Assembly (NCBI GenBank): GCA_902590435.1
Contig: CACIWU010000011.1
Coordinates: 1-34,741 of the forward strand
DNA from: an uncultured SAR324 cluster bacterium
Lineage (GTDB): Bacteria; SAR324; NAC60-12
Length of the DNA stretch: 34,741 bases
Reading direction: 5' to 3'
In this document: piece after piece, positions 1 to 6,865 of the stretch
Numbering within the stretch: position 1 is the first letter of the stretch
Layout of the letters: each line of letters opens with the position of its first letter
The notes under the pieces: model-generated
What the model was told of the DNA's origin: nothing
Databases searched by the model: none
What the model saw: only the letters and a program-made list of their open reading frames with translations
Position numbers and translations under genes: made by a program

Positions 1-1014
1 TGAGCTGCCTGCAAGGGTTGTTACTACAGTGGAAAGACTAAATGAATTCCCCTGCATAGATCCTCCCATTTGCTCCACTATTGTAACATTATCTGATGAT
101 ACACTAGAAAAATTTGAGTCACCATCAATAGCATATGCTACGTATGTTCCTGTATTCAGTCCTGAGGCGCCCAAATTTGTGTTTGTATCAGCCGAACTGA
201 TTGAAACACTGTTCCATAAACTTCCCGATGCACTTGTAATACTTGAAGCACTACTAACAGATACGCTGGTGTTAACAAGATAAGCCGTTCCAGTCTCATC
301 AACTCTTACTACTGCATTTTCTGAGGTTGTTATGGTATCACTAGTTAGGGTAACAGTTGGATTTGCTACAGTAACACTGTTGGTTGAGACATCAGAAAAG
401 TTACCTGCAGCATCCACCGCATATACTTTGTATGTACCTGGAGTTAAGCCACTAGCAGGCATATTAGTATTGGTATTTGCAGATTCTATAGTTACACTAT
501 TCCATGTACTGTCAGATGCACTAGTAATATCGGTCACATTATCCACAGAAACACTTGTATTTACCATATATGCAGTACCTGTTTCAGTACTTCTTACTGA
601 TGCATTTTCTGAAATAGTTATTGTTGCAGTTGTAACACTGGCAGTTGGATCATAAACATCAACAGTAAATTCAGAAACATCAAGGGTATTACTTTCATTA
701 AGAGCCCAATCAGCAACTATAATTGTACAATCACTATACGTTGCGTCACTCAGCGTGTTAAAAGTAATTGTATTATTTCCAGAAGAAATTACAGTTGAGT
801 TTGATGAACAGGAACCTCCATAGGTAGTTGTACCATTTTCTGTAGAAGAAAATGTATAATTCGGTGTAGAATCTCTGATTGGAGATACTATTGCTGTTAC
901 CTCTGCTATAGTAGGATCAGTAAGATCCATTCCACTTTCAATTCCTTCATCTTCAGGACTATATCCACAACCGACAAAAAATATAACAAGAAATAACGTT
1001 AAAATATTTTTCAT
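1..1014 (-). CDS. Ig-like repeat lipoprotein, C-terminus cut by window edge
   Basis: This reading frame is open from an ATG at 1014-1012 to the left edge (338 codons seen), so the gene runs off the window. The N-terminus is a lipoprotein signal: a short basic start (MKN), a hydrophobic core, and FVGC with Cys16 as the probable lipidated residue; Phe at -3 is a slightly poor lipobox. Residues about 41-120 look like an Ig-like beta domain with two Cys (69, 96) that could form a disulfide. Two tandem 96-residue repeats follow (123-218 and 219-314). The last visible residues (VVTTLAGSS) resemble the lead-in to NHL beta-propeller repeats, so the missing part may be a propeller; that is inference. 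Translation is coupled to the upstream MORN gene through a TAATG overlap. The role is unknown; a surface or periplasmic-facing adhesive or structural lipoprotein is plausible. The two plus-strand open frames over this gene are antisense shadows. Confidence 0.85.
   Translation of the reverse strand, partial: MKNILTLFLVIFFVGCGYSPEDEGIESGMDLTDPTIAEVTAIVSPIRDSTPNYTFSSTENGTTTYGGSCSSNSTVISSGNNTITFNTLSDATYSDCTIIVADWALNESNTLDVSEFTVDVYDPTASVTTATITISENASVRSTETGTAYMVNTSVSVDNVTDITSASDSTWNSVTIESANTNTNMPASGLTPGTYKVYAVDAAGNFSDVSTNSVTVANPTVTLTSDTITTSENAVVRVDETGTAYLVNTSVSVSSASSITSASGSLWNSVSISSADTNTNLGASGLNTGTYVAYAIDGDSNFSSVSSDNVTIVEQMGGSMQGNSFSLSTVVTTLAGSS
73..648 (-). repeat. Two tandem 96-residue Ig-like repeats
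   Basis: Inside the lipoprotein gene, 648-361 and 360-73 encode two adjacent copies of equal length. Shared landmarks keep the same spacing: SEN at the start, then TGTAY, VNTSVSV, ITSAS, WNSV, ANTNTN or ADTNTN, ASGL, GTY, YA(V/I)D and NFS(D/S)VS. The protein copies are much closer to each other than the DNA copies, so this is an old duplication kept by selection. The order of beta-strand-like segments fits an Ig-like fold. Confidence 0.85.
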
Positions 1015-1976
1015 TAAAAATTATATCCTATTCCAAGTAGAAATGATGAACCACTTATTGAGTACTTTTTTTCTAGAGTAAAGTGTGATGTTCCATGAGT
1101 CAAAAGCTCTGTTGTATTCGTACCTTGAAATTCTTTATAATCGATACCGCTATACCTAAATCCTATAAGAGCCTCTATACCAAACCATTGCATTCCAAAT
1201 ATACCAAATATTCCATACCCAAAAACATCTTCAGTTGAATATTTAGCTTTAGAGGATTCAACAGTTATATCTCCCTTACCGTCATAAACATATGCAATAC
1301 CTGAAGTTATTGTGTAATCTTTCACAAAAAGAGTATAAGACAAATCTAAAGACGAACTGTTCATTTCATATAGAATATTTTTTGAAGAAGTATTGTTAAA
1401 AGACATTTGATTTAATCCAAGTCCATAATTTTTCCATATTAATAAGAGTGAATTATTTGAAGATGTGCTTTCTCCGGATGTCTTTCCTAAAAGAGCACGT
1501 ACTCTAAAGTTATTTTCAAAATCTGATAAATCTTTATCTTGTCCGCCCTCAATCTTTTCCCTTTTTATATTTTTACCATCAACCCATTCTTCTTCAATTA
1601 TTCCATCATTGTTATAATTTTTAACATTCCATGGTTTTCCTTCTTTAAATTCTCCCACTTTAATTCTTCCACTTTTATAGGTATAAGTACCTTGTCCATG
1701 AAGCATTCCATTTTTTAATTCTCCAACATACTCGCCATAAGAAGAATTTAATACTCCTGTACCATTTGGCTTACCATTTTTTATTTCGCCTTTATATTTC
1801 CAATGTTTTTTTTCATTCCCTTTATCCATCCAAACTAATTCACCTTTGATTCTTCTAAGAAATAAAATACCTGTTTCATTATTATCCGGAGAATCCAAAT
1901 GTAATGTGAGTCCATCCGATGCAAAAATAGGAAAACTAAGACTTAATAAAGATATGGAAATTATTAAAAACTTCAT
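1014..1976 (-). CDS. MORN-repeat protein with outer-membrane barrel-like C-terminus
   Basis: I place the start at the ATG at 1976, which begins a clean Sec signal peptide (MKFLIISISLL..., likely cut after FAS). An in-frame ATG 48 bases earlier (2024) adds a second hydrophobic stretch and is less likely. After the signal come about three MORN-type units at roughly residues 62-130 (YKGEIKNGKPNGTG, YVGELKNGMLHGQG, KVGEFKEGKPWN), which usually form a beta-hairpin ladder that mediates contacts. The second half, about residue 155 onward, is rich in alternating polar and aromatic or hydrophobic residues and ends in GYNF. A terminal Phe is the classic signal for BAM-dependent outer-membrane insertion, so a small beta-barrel is inferred. 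The stop codon overlaps the ATG of the lipoprotein gene, so the two products probably work together at the cell surface. No specific family name could be assigned. Confidence 0.75.
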   Translation of the reverse strand: MKFLIISISLLSLSFPIFASDGLTLHLDSPDNNETGILFLRRIKGELVWMDKGNEKKHWKYKGEIKNGKPNGTGVLNSSYGEYVGELKNGMLHGQGTYTYKSGRIKVGEFKEGKPWNVKNYNNDGIIEEEWVDGKNIKREKIEGGQDKDLSDFENNFRVRALLGKTSGESTSSNNSLLLIWKNYGLGLNQMSFNNTSSKNILYEMNSSSLDLSYTLFVKDYTITSGIAYVYDGKGDITVESSKAKYSTEDVFGYGIFGIFGMQWFGIEALIGFRYSGIDYKEFQGTNTTELLTHGTSHFTLEKKYSISGSSFLLGIGYNF

Positions 1977-2143
1977 TAGCATTAGATTAAAAAAAATAAG
2001 TGACAAAATCTGTGATGCTAACATAAATATATTTATTATTCAAGAAGTTAGAGAATATGGATTAATTTTATTTCCCAAAAATAAGAACTTAATTTTGAGG
2101 GAAGGAAGTAAATATTTTTTAAAAGTTTTTTACATAATCTTTT

Positions 2144-2902
2144 TTAACCTCTACCTACATAAGGCATTTTAGTTGCCATAACAGTCATAAATAAGACATT
2201 CGCATCTAAAGGTAGATTAGCCATGTGAACAACCGCATTCGCTACATTTTCAACATTCATCCGGGGCTCTACTTCAATTTTACCATTAGCCTGAATTATT
2301 CCCTCCTCCATAGAAGTAGTCATTTCTGTGGCTGCATTTCCTATATCAATCTGACCGCATGCAATATCATATGGACGCCCATCAAGAGAAGTCGAACGAG
2401 TTAAGCCGGTTATAGCATGTTTAGTTGCTGAATAAGGAGATGAAAAAGGCCTTGGAACATGAGCGGATATAGATCCGTTGTTTATGATACGTCCACCCTT
2501 GGGTTTTTGGTTTTTCATAATCTTAAATGCCTCTTGGATACATAGGAATGTACCTGTTAAATTAACATCTATAACATTTTTCCACTGTTCGTATGTTAAT
2601 TCTTCTAAAGGAATTGATGGGGCACTTATGCCTGCATTGTTAAACAATAAATCAAGTCGACCAAATCTATCTTTTGTTGTTTTAAATAATTTTTTCACGG
2701 ATTTAGGATCGCCGACATCAGTTGGAACTAGTAATGTACGTTTGTTAGGATCTTCAACCTCTTCTAAAGTTTTTTTCAAAGAATCTATATTACGACCTAC
2801 AAGTACCACAGAATAACCTTCATTCAACAAAGCCCATGTAGTACTGCGACCAATTCCACTCCCTGCTCCAGTTACAACTGCAATTTTTGAAATTGAACTC
2901 AT
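2144..2902 (-). CDS. Short-chain dehydrogenase/reductase (SDR)
   Basis: A complete 252-residue classical SDR. The Rossmann nucleotide-binding motif TGAGSGIG is at residues 11-18, NNAG at 88-91, and the active-site set is Asn114, Ser144, Tyr157 and Lys161 (YSATK). Arg37 after the second beta strand (LVGRN) suggests NADP(H) preference. After the active site it has a [11 protein letters not shown] segment, which replaces the usual PG motif and is seen in a subgroup of uncharacterised SDRs. The reaction is an NAD(P)-dependent alcohol/ketone interconversion in the cytosol; the substrate cannot be read from sequence. It lies 120 bases from the MORN gene and 51 bases from the endonuclease gene on the same strand, with no functional link evident. 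No Shine-Dalgarno sequence is visible before the ATG. Confidence 0.9.
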   Translation of the reverse strand: MSSISKIAVVTGAGSGIGRSTTWALLNEGYSVVLVGRNIDSLKKTLEEVEDPNKRTLLVPTDVGDPKSVKKLFKTTKDRFGRLDLLFNNAGISAPSIPLEELTYEQWKNVIDVNLTGTFLCIQEAFKIMKNQKPKGGRIINNGSISAHVPRPFSSPYSATKHAITGLTRSTSLDGRPYDIACGQIDIGNAATEMTTSMEEGIIQANGKIEVEPRMNVENVANAVVHMANLPLDANVLFMTVMATKMPYVGRG

Positions 2903-2953
2903 TTTTAAATTATTAAAATATTTTTTGAATTAGAGTTGTTAAAATATTTCAAT

Positions 2954-3673
2954 TCAACAACCTCTTGATACAAAGATGTTCTTATTCCCTTGAATTTTAT
3001 ATATTATTTTTTCTCTTTTACATTCCCAACTATCTACAGGATCATTAATATTCCATGTATCAAAAAGCTTTTTATTTTTTTTAGAAATTATACCTCTTCC
3101 AGGGTATGCATAATTCATATACATATACACCCTAGCAATATCTCCTCTAATTGTTTTTCTAGGTTCAATTTTTTTATTCTTTATCTCAAAATCACATTCT
3201 CCATATTTTCTATCCTCACCATTTATAATTGACATAGGGTAATTACTCCTCAGTCCATTAATTTCGCCAATCGTCGGAAATAAATTATGCATATCTGCCA
3301 ACATAAACCCAAATTTTTTGCTTATTTTTGCTGCACATTTGCGCCCCTTATATTTCTTGCCTTTTTTAGTAACACACTTTGGATGGCCATTTTTCCATTC
3401 AGAAAGGGAGTTACCAAAATCATAAGCTGGAACAACGTGTTCCCATTCTATACGATTTGCTCTTTCATTATCATTTTTCGGAATATATCCACATGAAGAA
3501 AAGTTTGGTTTCTTCAACTTAAATGAACAGCCACAATAAAAGGTAATAGCATTAGATTCATAAATCTTAAGAAGTAATTTCTTTGATTTTGAGAATGTTT
3601 TTATGCTCTTATTTTGAGGATATACATTTGAAGATATTATAATTAATAATACAAAAAATATTAAATATCTCAC
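2954..3673 (-). CDS. Secreted endonuclease I (EndA/Vvn/Dns family)
   Basis: This encodes a 239-residue non-specific nuclease of the endonuclease I family, starting with GTG at 3673; a TAA two codons upstream in frame excludes an earlier start. An N-terminal Sec signal (about residues 1-20, ending VYPQ) sends it to the periplasm or outside. The beta-beta-alpha-metal active site is visible: EWEHVVPA around Glu78/His79, then DMHNLFPTIGEING with Asn139 and RSN after it, matching the order in Vibrio Vvn. Eight cysteines (47, 49, 61, 100, 113, 160, 218, 239) would allow four disulfides as in Vvn, which keep the enzyme inactive in the cytosol. It hydrolyses DNA and usually RNA, giving nutrients from environmental nucleic acids. 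Length is typical of the family (about 210-240). Confidence 0.93.
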   Translation of the reverse strand: MRYLIFFVLLIIISSNVYPQNKSIKTFSKSKKLLLKIYESNAITFYCGCSFKLKKPNFSSCGYIPKNDNERANRIEWEHVVPAYDFGNSLSEWKNGHPKCVTKKGKKYKGRKCAAKISKKFGFMLADMHNLFPTIGEINGLRSNYPMSIINGEDRKYGECDFEIKNKKIEPRKTIRGDIARVYMYMNYAYPGRGIISKKNKKLFDTWNINDPVDSWECKREKIIYKIQGNKNIFVSRGC

Positions 3674-3799
3674 ACTTTATTTTTAAAGATTATTTAAAAT
3701 TAAAGCGAAATATACCACCAGAAATATATTTTTTCAAGAATTCGATCTAATTCAAAAAAAAATATAAATAATTTATTGTTAAATTTATAGAAAAAATTT

Positions 3800-3829
3800 T
3801 TAATAATAATTATAGTTAATTATTATTAA
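3800..3829. repeat. Perfect A/T-only inverted repeat in divergent promoter region
   Basis: The arms TTAATAATAATTA (3800-3812) and TAATTATTATTAA (3817-3829) are perfect complements around a 4-base centre. The element lies between the divergent endonuclease gene (start 3673) and phosphohexomutase gene (start 3907). With no G or C in the stem it would be a weak hairpin. It is more plausibly a DNA-bending or protein-binding palindrome, or simply chance in very AT-rich DNA. Confidence 0.55.
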
Positions 3830-3867
3830 TTAATAAAAAAATCATAAATAAAGTAAAATCGTTTGCT

Positions 3868-3888
3868 TTTAAAATCTATGATTTTAAA
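3868..3888 (+). repeat. 9-bp inverted repeat just upstream of phosphohexomutase
   Basis: The arms TTTAAAATC (3868-3876) and GATTTTAAA (3880-3888) are perfect complements with a 3-base loop, ending 18 bases before the ATG at 3907. It could be an operator or a leader hairpin of the downstream gene; no regulator binding is established. Confidence 0.45.
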
Positions 3889-3906
3889 TCGGTTAGATCA
3901 AAAATA

Positions 3907-5625
3907 ATGAATGCTCTAGAAACAGCTAAAGATTGGTCTGAAAATAAGTTCTTTGACAAGCAAACACAAATAGAAGCTAAAAGAATTTTAGAAAAAAATG
4001 ACCAAATGGAAATTGAAGATTGCTTCGCAAGTTTTCTTGAGTTTGGAACAGGGGGACTGCGAGGGATCATGGGAGTAGGTACCAATAGAATAAATCAGTA
4101 CACCATTCAAATGGTGACTGAGGGATTATCCAGAATTATTGAAAATTCATTAATTCCACCGAAAAAAAATGGTGTAGTAATTGGTTATGATAGTAGAAAC
4201 AACTCTTTTGATTTTGCAAAAAAAACTTGTGAAGTTTTATTAGCGCATGGGTTAAAAGTATATCTATTTAGAGATATTGCACCAACTCCACTTGTTTCTT
4301 GTGAAATTTTAAGAATTAGAGCAATCTGCGGAATTATTATAACAGCAAGTCATAATCCACCAGAATACAATGGATATAAAGTTTATTGGGATAATGGAGG
4401 ACAAATAGTGCCTCCCATTGATCAGCAAATAATGGATGAGGTTAAAAAGATTAAGGAATTTGATGAAGTAAAAAAAATTTCATTTGATGAAGCAAAAAAT
4501 AATAAAAACTTTTCATGGGTAGATTATGAATCTGATCAACACTATTTAGATTCAGTAAGAAGTTTGAGTCTGGGAAATAAAGAACAAAATAAAAATTTAG
4601 GTATAGTTTTTAGCCCTTTACATGGAACAGGAGGGAGATTAGTGCCAAAGCTATTAAAACTTCAAGGTTTTTTAAAGTTGAAAGAGGTCCCCGAACAAAT
4701 GAAACCTGACGGAAACTTCAGAACATTATTTTCACCAAATCCTGAGGACATCTCTTCATACACAATGTCAATAGATACTGCTAATAAAAATGATGAACTT
4801 ATTTTGGTAAACGATCCTGATGCAGATAGATTGGGAGTTATGGTTAGAGATTCAAAAAAAATCTTTCAATTTTTATCTGGTAATCAAATTGGAGTACTTC
4901 TACTGGATTATATCCTTTCCCATTTGAATTCAAAAAAGTTGTTAACAAAAAAAAGTGCTATTATAACTACATTCGTCTCTTCTCCTCTTATAAAAGTAAT
5001 TGCCAAAGATTATAAACTAGAAGTTTTAGAGGTTTTAACAGGATTTAAATGGATTAAACAAGCTGCATTAAATTACGAAAAAGAATTTGGGGGTAAATTT
5101 ATTTTTGCCATGGAAGAAAGTAATGGATATTTAATGGGAGAACATTCTGGTGATAAGGATGGTATCTGGGCTGCAATGGCTTTCGCGGAAATGAATGCAG
5201 AACTCAAACAAAATCATCTTACTCCAATTGATAAATTGGAGCAAATTTATAGAAAATACGGAGCACATTTGGACAAACTTGAAACAAAAACAATAAGGGG
5301 AAAAAGAGGCATAGAAGAGATTTCAGGAATTATCACTAAACTGAGGAATTCTCCCCCATCTATAATTGGAGGCGAAAAAGTTTTAAAAATTACAGATTTG
5401 TTAAAAAATAAAATTATATATACTGAAAAAAATTTAGTTACGAAAGGGCCCGAACTTCCGATTTCAAACGTTATTTCTTTCGAGCTTAGTAGTGGTTCCA
5501 GAATAATAGTAAGGCCATCGGGAACGGAGCCTAAAATTAAATATTATTTCAACCTATGTGGAGAAAACATTGAAACACTAAATAAAAAATTTTTACAATT
5601 GCGGAAGAGTATTATTAATAATTAA
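3907..5625 (+). CDS. Phosphoglucomutase/phosphomannomutase family (phospho-sugar mutase)
   Basis: A complete 572-residue alpha-D-phosphohexomutase, the length of the PgcA/YhxB and phosphopentomutase-like branch rather than the ~460-residue ManB/AlgC branch. Visible motifs: GTGGLRG (48-54); phosphoserine loop TASHNPP with Ser148; metal loop NDPDADR with Asp303, Asp305 and Asp307; sugar-binding loop EESNG (403-407); and the C-terminal phosphate-binding loop RPSGTEPK (536-543). It interconverts glucose-1-phosphate with glucose-6-phosphate, and/or pentose or mannose phosphates, through a 1,6-bisphosphate intermediate in the cytosol. No Shine-Dalgarno motif is seen; the start is supported by family alignment of the N-terminus and a promoter-like AT-rich upstream. 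It is probably monocistronic, since the pirin gene 107 bases downstream seems to have its own promoter. Confidence 0.93.
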   Translation: MNALETAKDWSENKFFDKQTQIEAKRILEKNDQMEIEDCFASFLEFGTGGLRGIMGVGTNRINQYTIQMVTEGLSRIIENSLIPPKKNGVVIGYDSRNNSFDFAKKTCEVLLAHGLKVYLFRDIAPTPLVSCEILRIRAICGIIITASHNPPEYNGYKVYWDNGGQIVPPIDQQIMDEVKKIKEFDEVKKISFDEAKNNKNFSWVDYESDQHYLDSVRSLSLGNKEQNKNLGIVFSPLHGTGGRLVPKLLKLQGFLKLKEVPEQMKPDGNFRTLFSPNPEDISSYTMSIDTANKNDELILVNDPDADRLGVMVRDSKKIFQFLSGNQIGVLLLDYILSHLNSKKLLTKKSAIITTFVSSPLIKVIAKDYKLEVLEVLTGFKWIKQAALNYEKEFGGKFIFAMEESNGYLMGEHSGDKDGIWAAMAFAEMNAELKQNHLTPIDKLEQIYRKYGAHLDKLETKTIRGKRGIEEISGIITKLRNSPPSIIGGEKVLKITDLLKNKIIYTEKNLVTKGPELPISNVISFELSSGSRIIVRPSGTEPKIKYYFNLCGENIETLNKKFLQLRKSIINN

Positions 5626-5720
5626 TATAATAATTTTAGATACAAACAATACTTTATCCTCAGTCATTAATGTGAGTAAGAATAATGATATTTGTTTTTA
5701 CTGATACACATTAATACTTA

Positions 5721-5726
5721 TATAAT
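5721..5726 (+). promoter_or_regulatory. Perfect -10 hexamer suggesting a leaderless pirin transcript
   Basis: TATAAT at 5721-5726 ends six bases before the ATG at 5733. With the usual spacing, transcription would begin at or next to the A of the start codon. There is no Shine-Dalgarno sequence and no good -35 (TTACTG is at the right distance but poor). A leaderless mRNA is inferred. Confidence 0.45.
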
Positions 5727-5732
5727 GAAGTT

Positions 5733-6611
5733 ATGGTAACCCAAGATAAACAATTACTAAAAGTCATTTCACCAAGGGAAAAACATTGGGTTGGGGATGG
5801 ATTTTATGTGAGTTCCATTTTTTCAATGCACTCCGAAGATTACAAGAATATTAGTCCATTTATTTTATTTGACCATGCACCACCAAAATATTTTCCTCCA
5901 ACTAAACAAAAGTTAGGGGTTGGTGAACATCCTCATCGTGGTTTTGAAACCGTTACTTTTGCCATTCGTGGAGAAGTTGAGCACCGAGACTCAAGTGGTG
6001 GGGGGGGAACAATTACCACAGGTGGTGTTCAATGGATGACTGCTGGTTCTGGATTAGTTCATGATGAATTCCATTCCACTAAATTCTCTCAAGAAGGCGG
6101 AGAATTTGAAATGATTCAACTCTGGGTAAACCTTCCATCAGATTTCAAAATGACAAACCCTAGGTATCAATCTTTTGATGAAGATGATTTTCCAATTGTA
6201 TTTAAGAATAATAACAAGTTAAATATTAAGATTATTGCTGGCAGTTTTGAATCCGTAGTATCCCCTGTGGAAACGTTCTCTTTAATCAATATTTATGAAG
6301 TAAAAAGTTTGAAAAATTCTAAATTGGAGATTACTTTACCAGAAGGTAGCAATACCTTGTTTTTTCAATTGTCAGGCAAATCATGGATTGGAAATAAAAA
6401 AATACATCAAGGATATTTGGGGATTTTCAATCGAACTGGTTCTTTAATTAAGTTAAAGATGGAAGGAAATTCTAAGGCATTAATTTTAAACGGAGACCCT
6501 ATCGATGAACCTATCTTTGCCTATGGTCCTTTTGTTATGAACACAGAAAAAGAATTGATAGAGGCTTTTCGAGATTTTCAAGAAGGTAAGATGGGTAATT
6601 TGGTTTTGTAA
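5733..6611 (+). CDS. Pirin family protein
   Basis: A 292-residue bicupin of the pirin family, close to the usual length. The N-terminal cupin carries the metal-site motif HPHRGFETVT (His66, His68) and VQWMTAGSGLVHDE (His110, Glu112), the four ligands that bind Fe or another divalent metal in pirins such as E. coli YhhW and human PIR. Several bacterial members have quercetin 2,3-dioxygenase activity in vitro, and others act as redox-sensitive cofactors; the role here is unknown. The C-terminal cupin (about 175-290) is present, including FAYGPFVMN near the end, also conserved in pirins. It stands alone between the phosphohexomutase and the tRNA, with a promoter-like TATAAT immediately upstream. 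Confidence 0.93.
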   Translation: MVTQDKQLLKVISPREKHWVGDGFYVSSIFSMHSEDYKNISPFILFDHAPPKYFPPTKQKLGVGEHPHRGFETVTFAIRGEVEHRDSSGGGGTITTGGVQWMTAGSGLVHDEFHSTKFSQEGGEFEMIQLWVNLPSDFKMTNPRYQSFDEDDFPIVFKNNNKLNIKIIAGSFESVVSPVETFSLINIYEVKSLKNSKLEITLPEGSNTLFFQLSGKSWIGNKKIHQGYLGIFNRTGSLIKLKMEGNSKALILNGDPIDEPIFAYGPFVMNTEKELIEAFRDFQEGKMGNLVL

Positions 6612-6693
6612 GCAAAAAACATCATTTTCGGTTAATCAGCTAATGTTTCATTGTTCTCCATTAATTTTCAATCCCTGTAATTCATTGAAATAT

Positions 6694-6770
6694 TGGTGGG
6701 CCAGCAGGGACTTGAACCCCGGACCGGGCGATTATGAGTCGCCAGCTCTAACCAACTGAGCTACTGGCCC
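6694..6770 (-). tRNA. tRNA with CAU anticodon (probably Ile2, else elongator Met)
   Basis: The minus strand folds as a full cloverleaf: acceptor GGGCCAG pairing with CTGGCCC, a D arm containing AGCTCAGTTGGTTAGAGCT, an anticodon stem GGCGA/TCGCC with loop CTCATAA, a T arm with GGTTCAAGTCC, discriminator A and an encoded CCA. The anticodon CAU (complement of 6734-6736) fits elongator Met or the Ile2 tRNA that TilS modifies with lysidine to read AUA. The anticodon arm CGACTCATAATCG is identical in the core to E. coli ileX, which favours Ile2. The U/G-rich initiator-type features (three G-C pairs GGG/CCC in the anticodon stem) are absent, so it is not tRNA-fMet. Identity between Ile2 and Met should be treated as open. 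Confidence 0.93.
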
Positions 6771-6812
6771 TAACCAACAGAAATATATTAACTTTCATTA
6801 AGAAAAGAAAAC
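6771..6812 (-). promoter_or_regulatory. Possible tRNA promoter
   Basis: Reading the minus strand towards the tRNA, TTGTTT is followed after about 18 bases by TAATAT, which ends about 14 bases before the mature 5' end. The spacing is reasonable but both hexamers deviate from consensus. Confidence 0.25.
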
Positions 6813-6865
6813 AAGACTTTTTATTGAAAAATTATAAATAGTTTTGAAAACAAAATTTAATATAT

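Noticed and set aside
29-655. Two plus-strand open frames of 84 and 107 codons
   Set aside because: They are antisense to a longer minus-strand frame with a lipoprotein signal and two protein-level repeats, which runs to the window edge.
6645-6690. Intrinsic terminator after the tRNA
   Set aside because: TTTCAAT and ATTGAAA could form a 7-bp stem on the minus strand, but the loop is long and no U tract follows.
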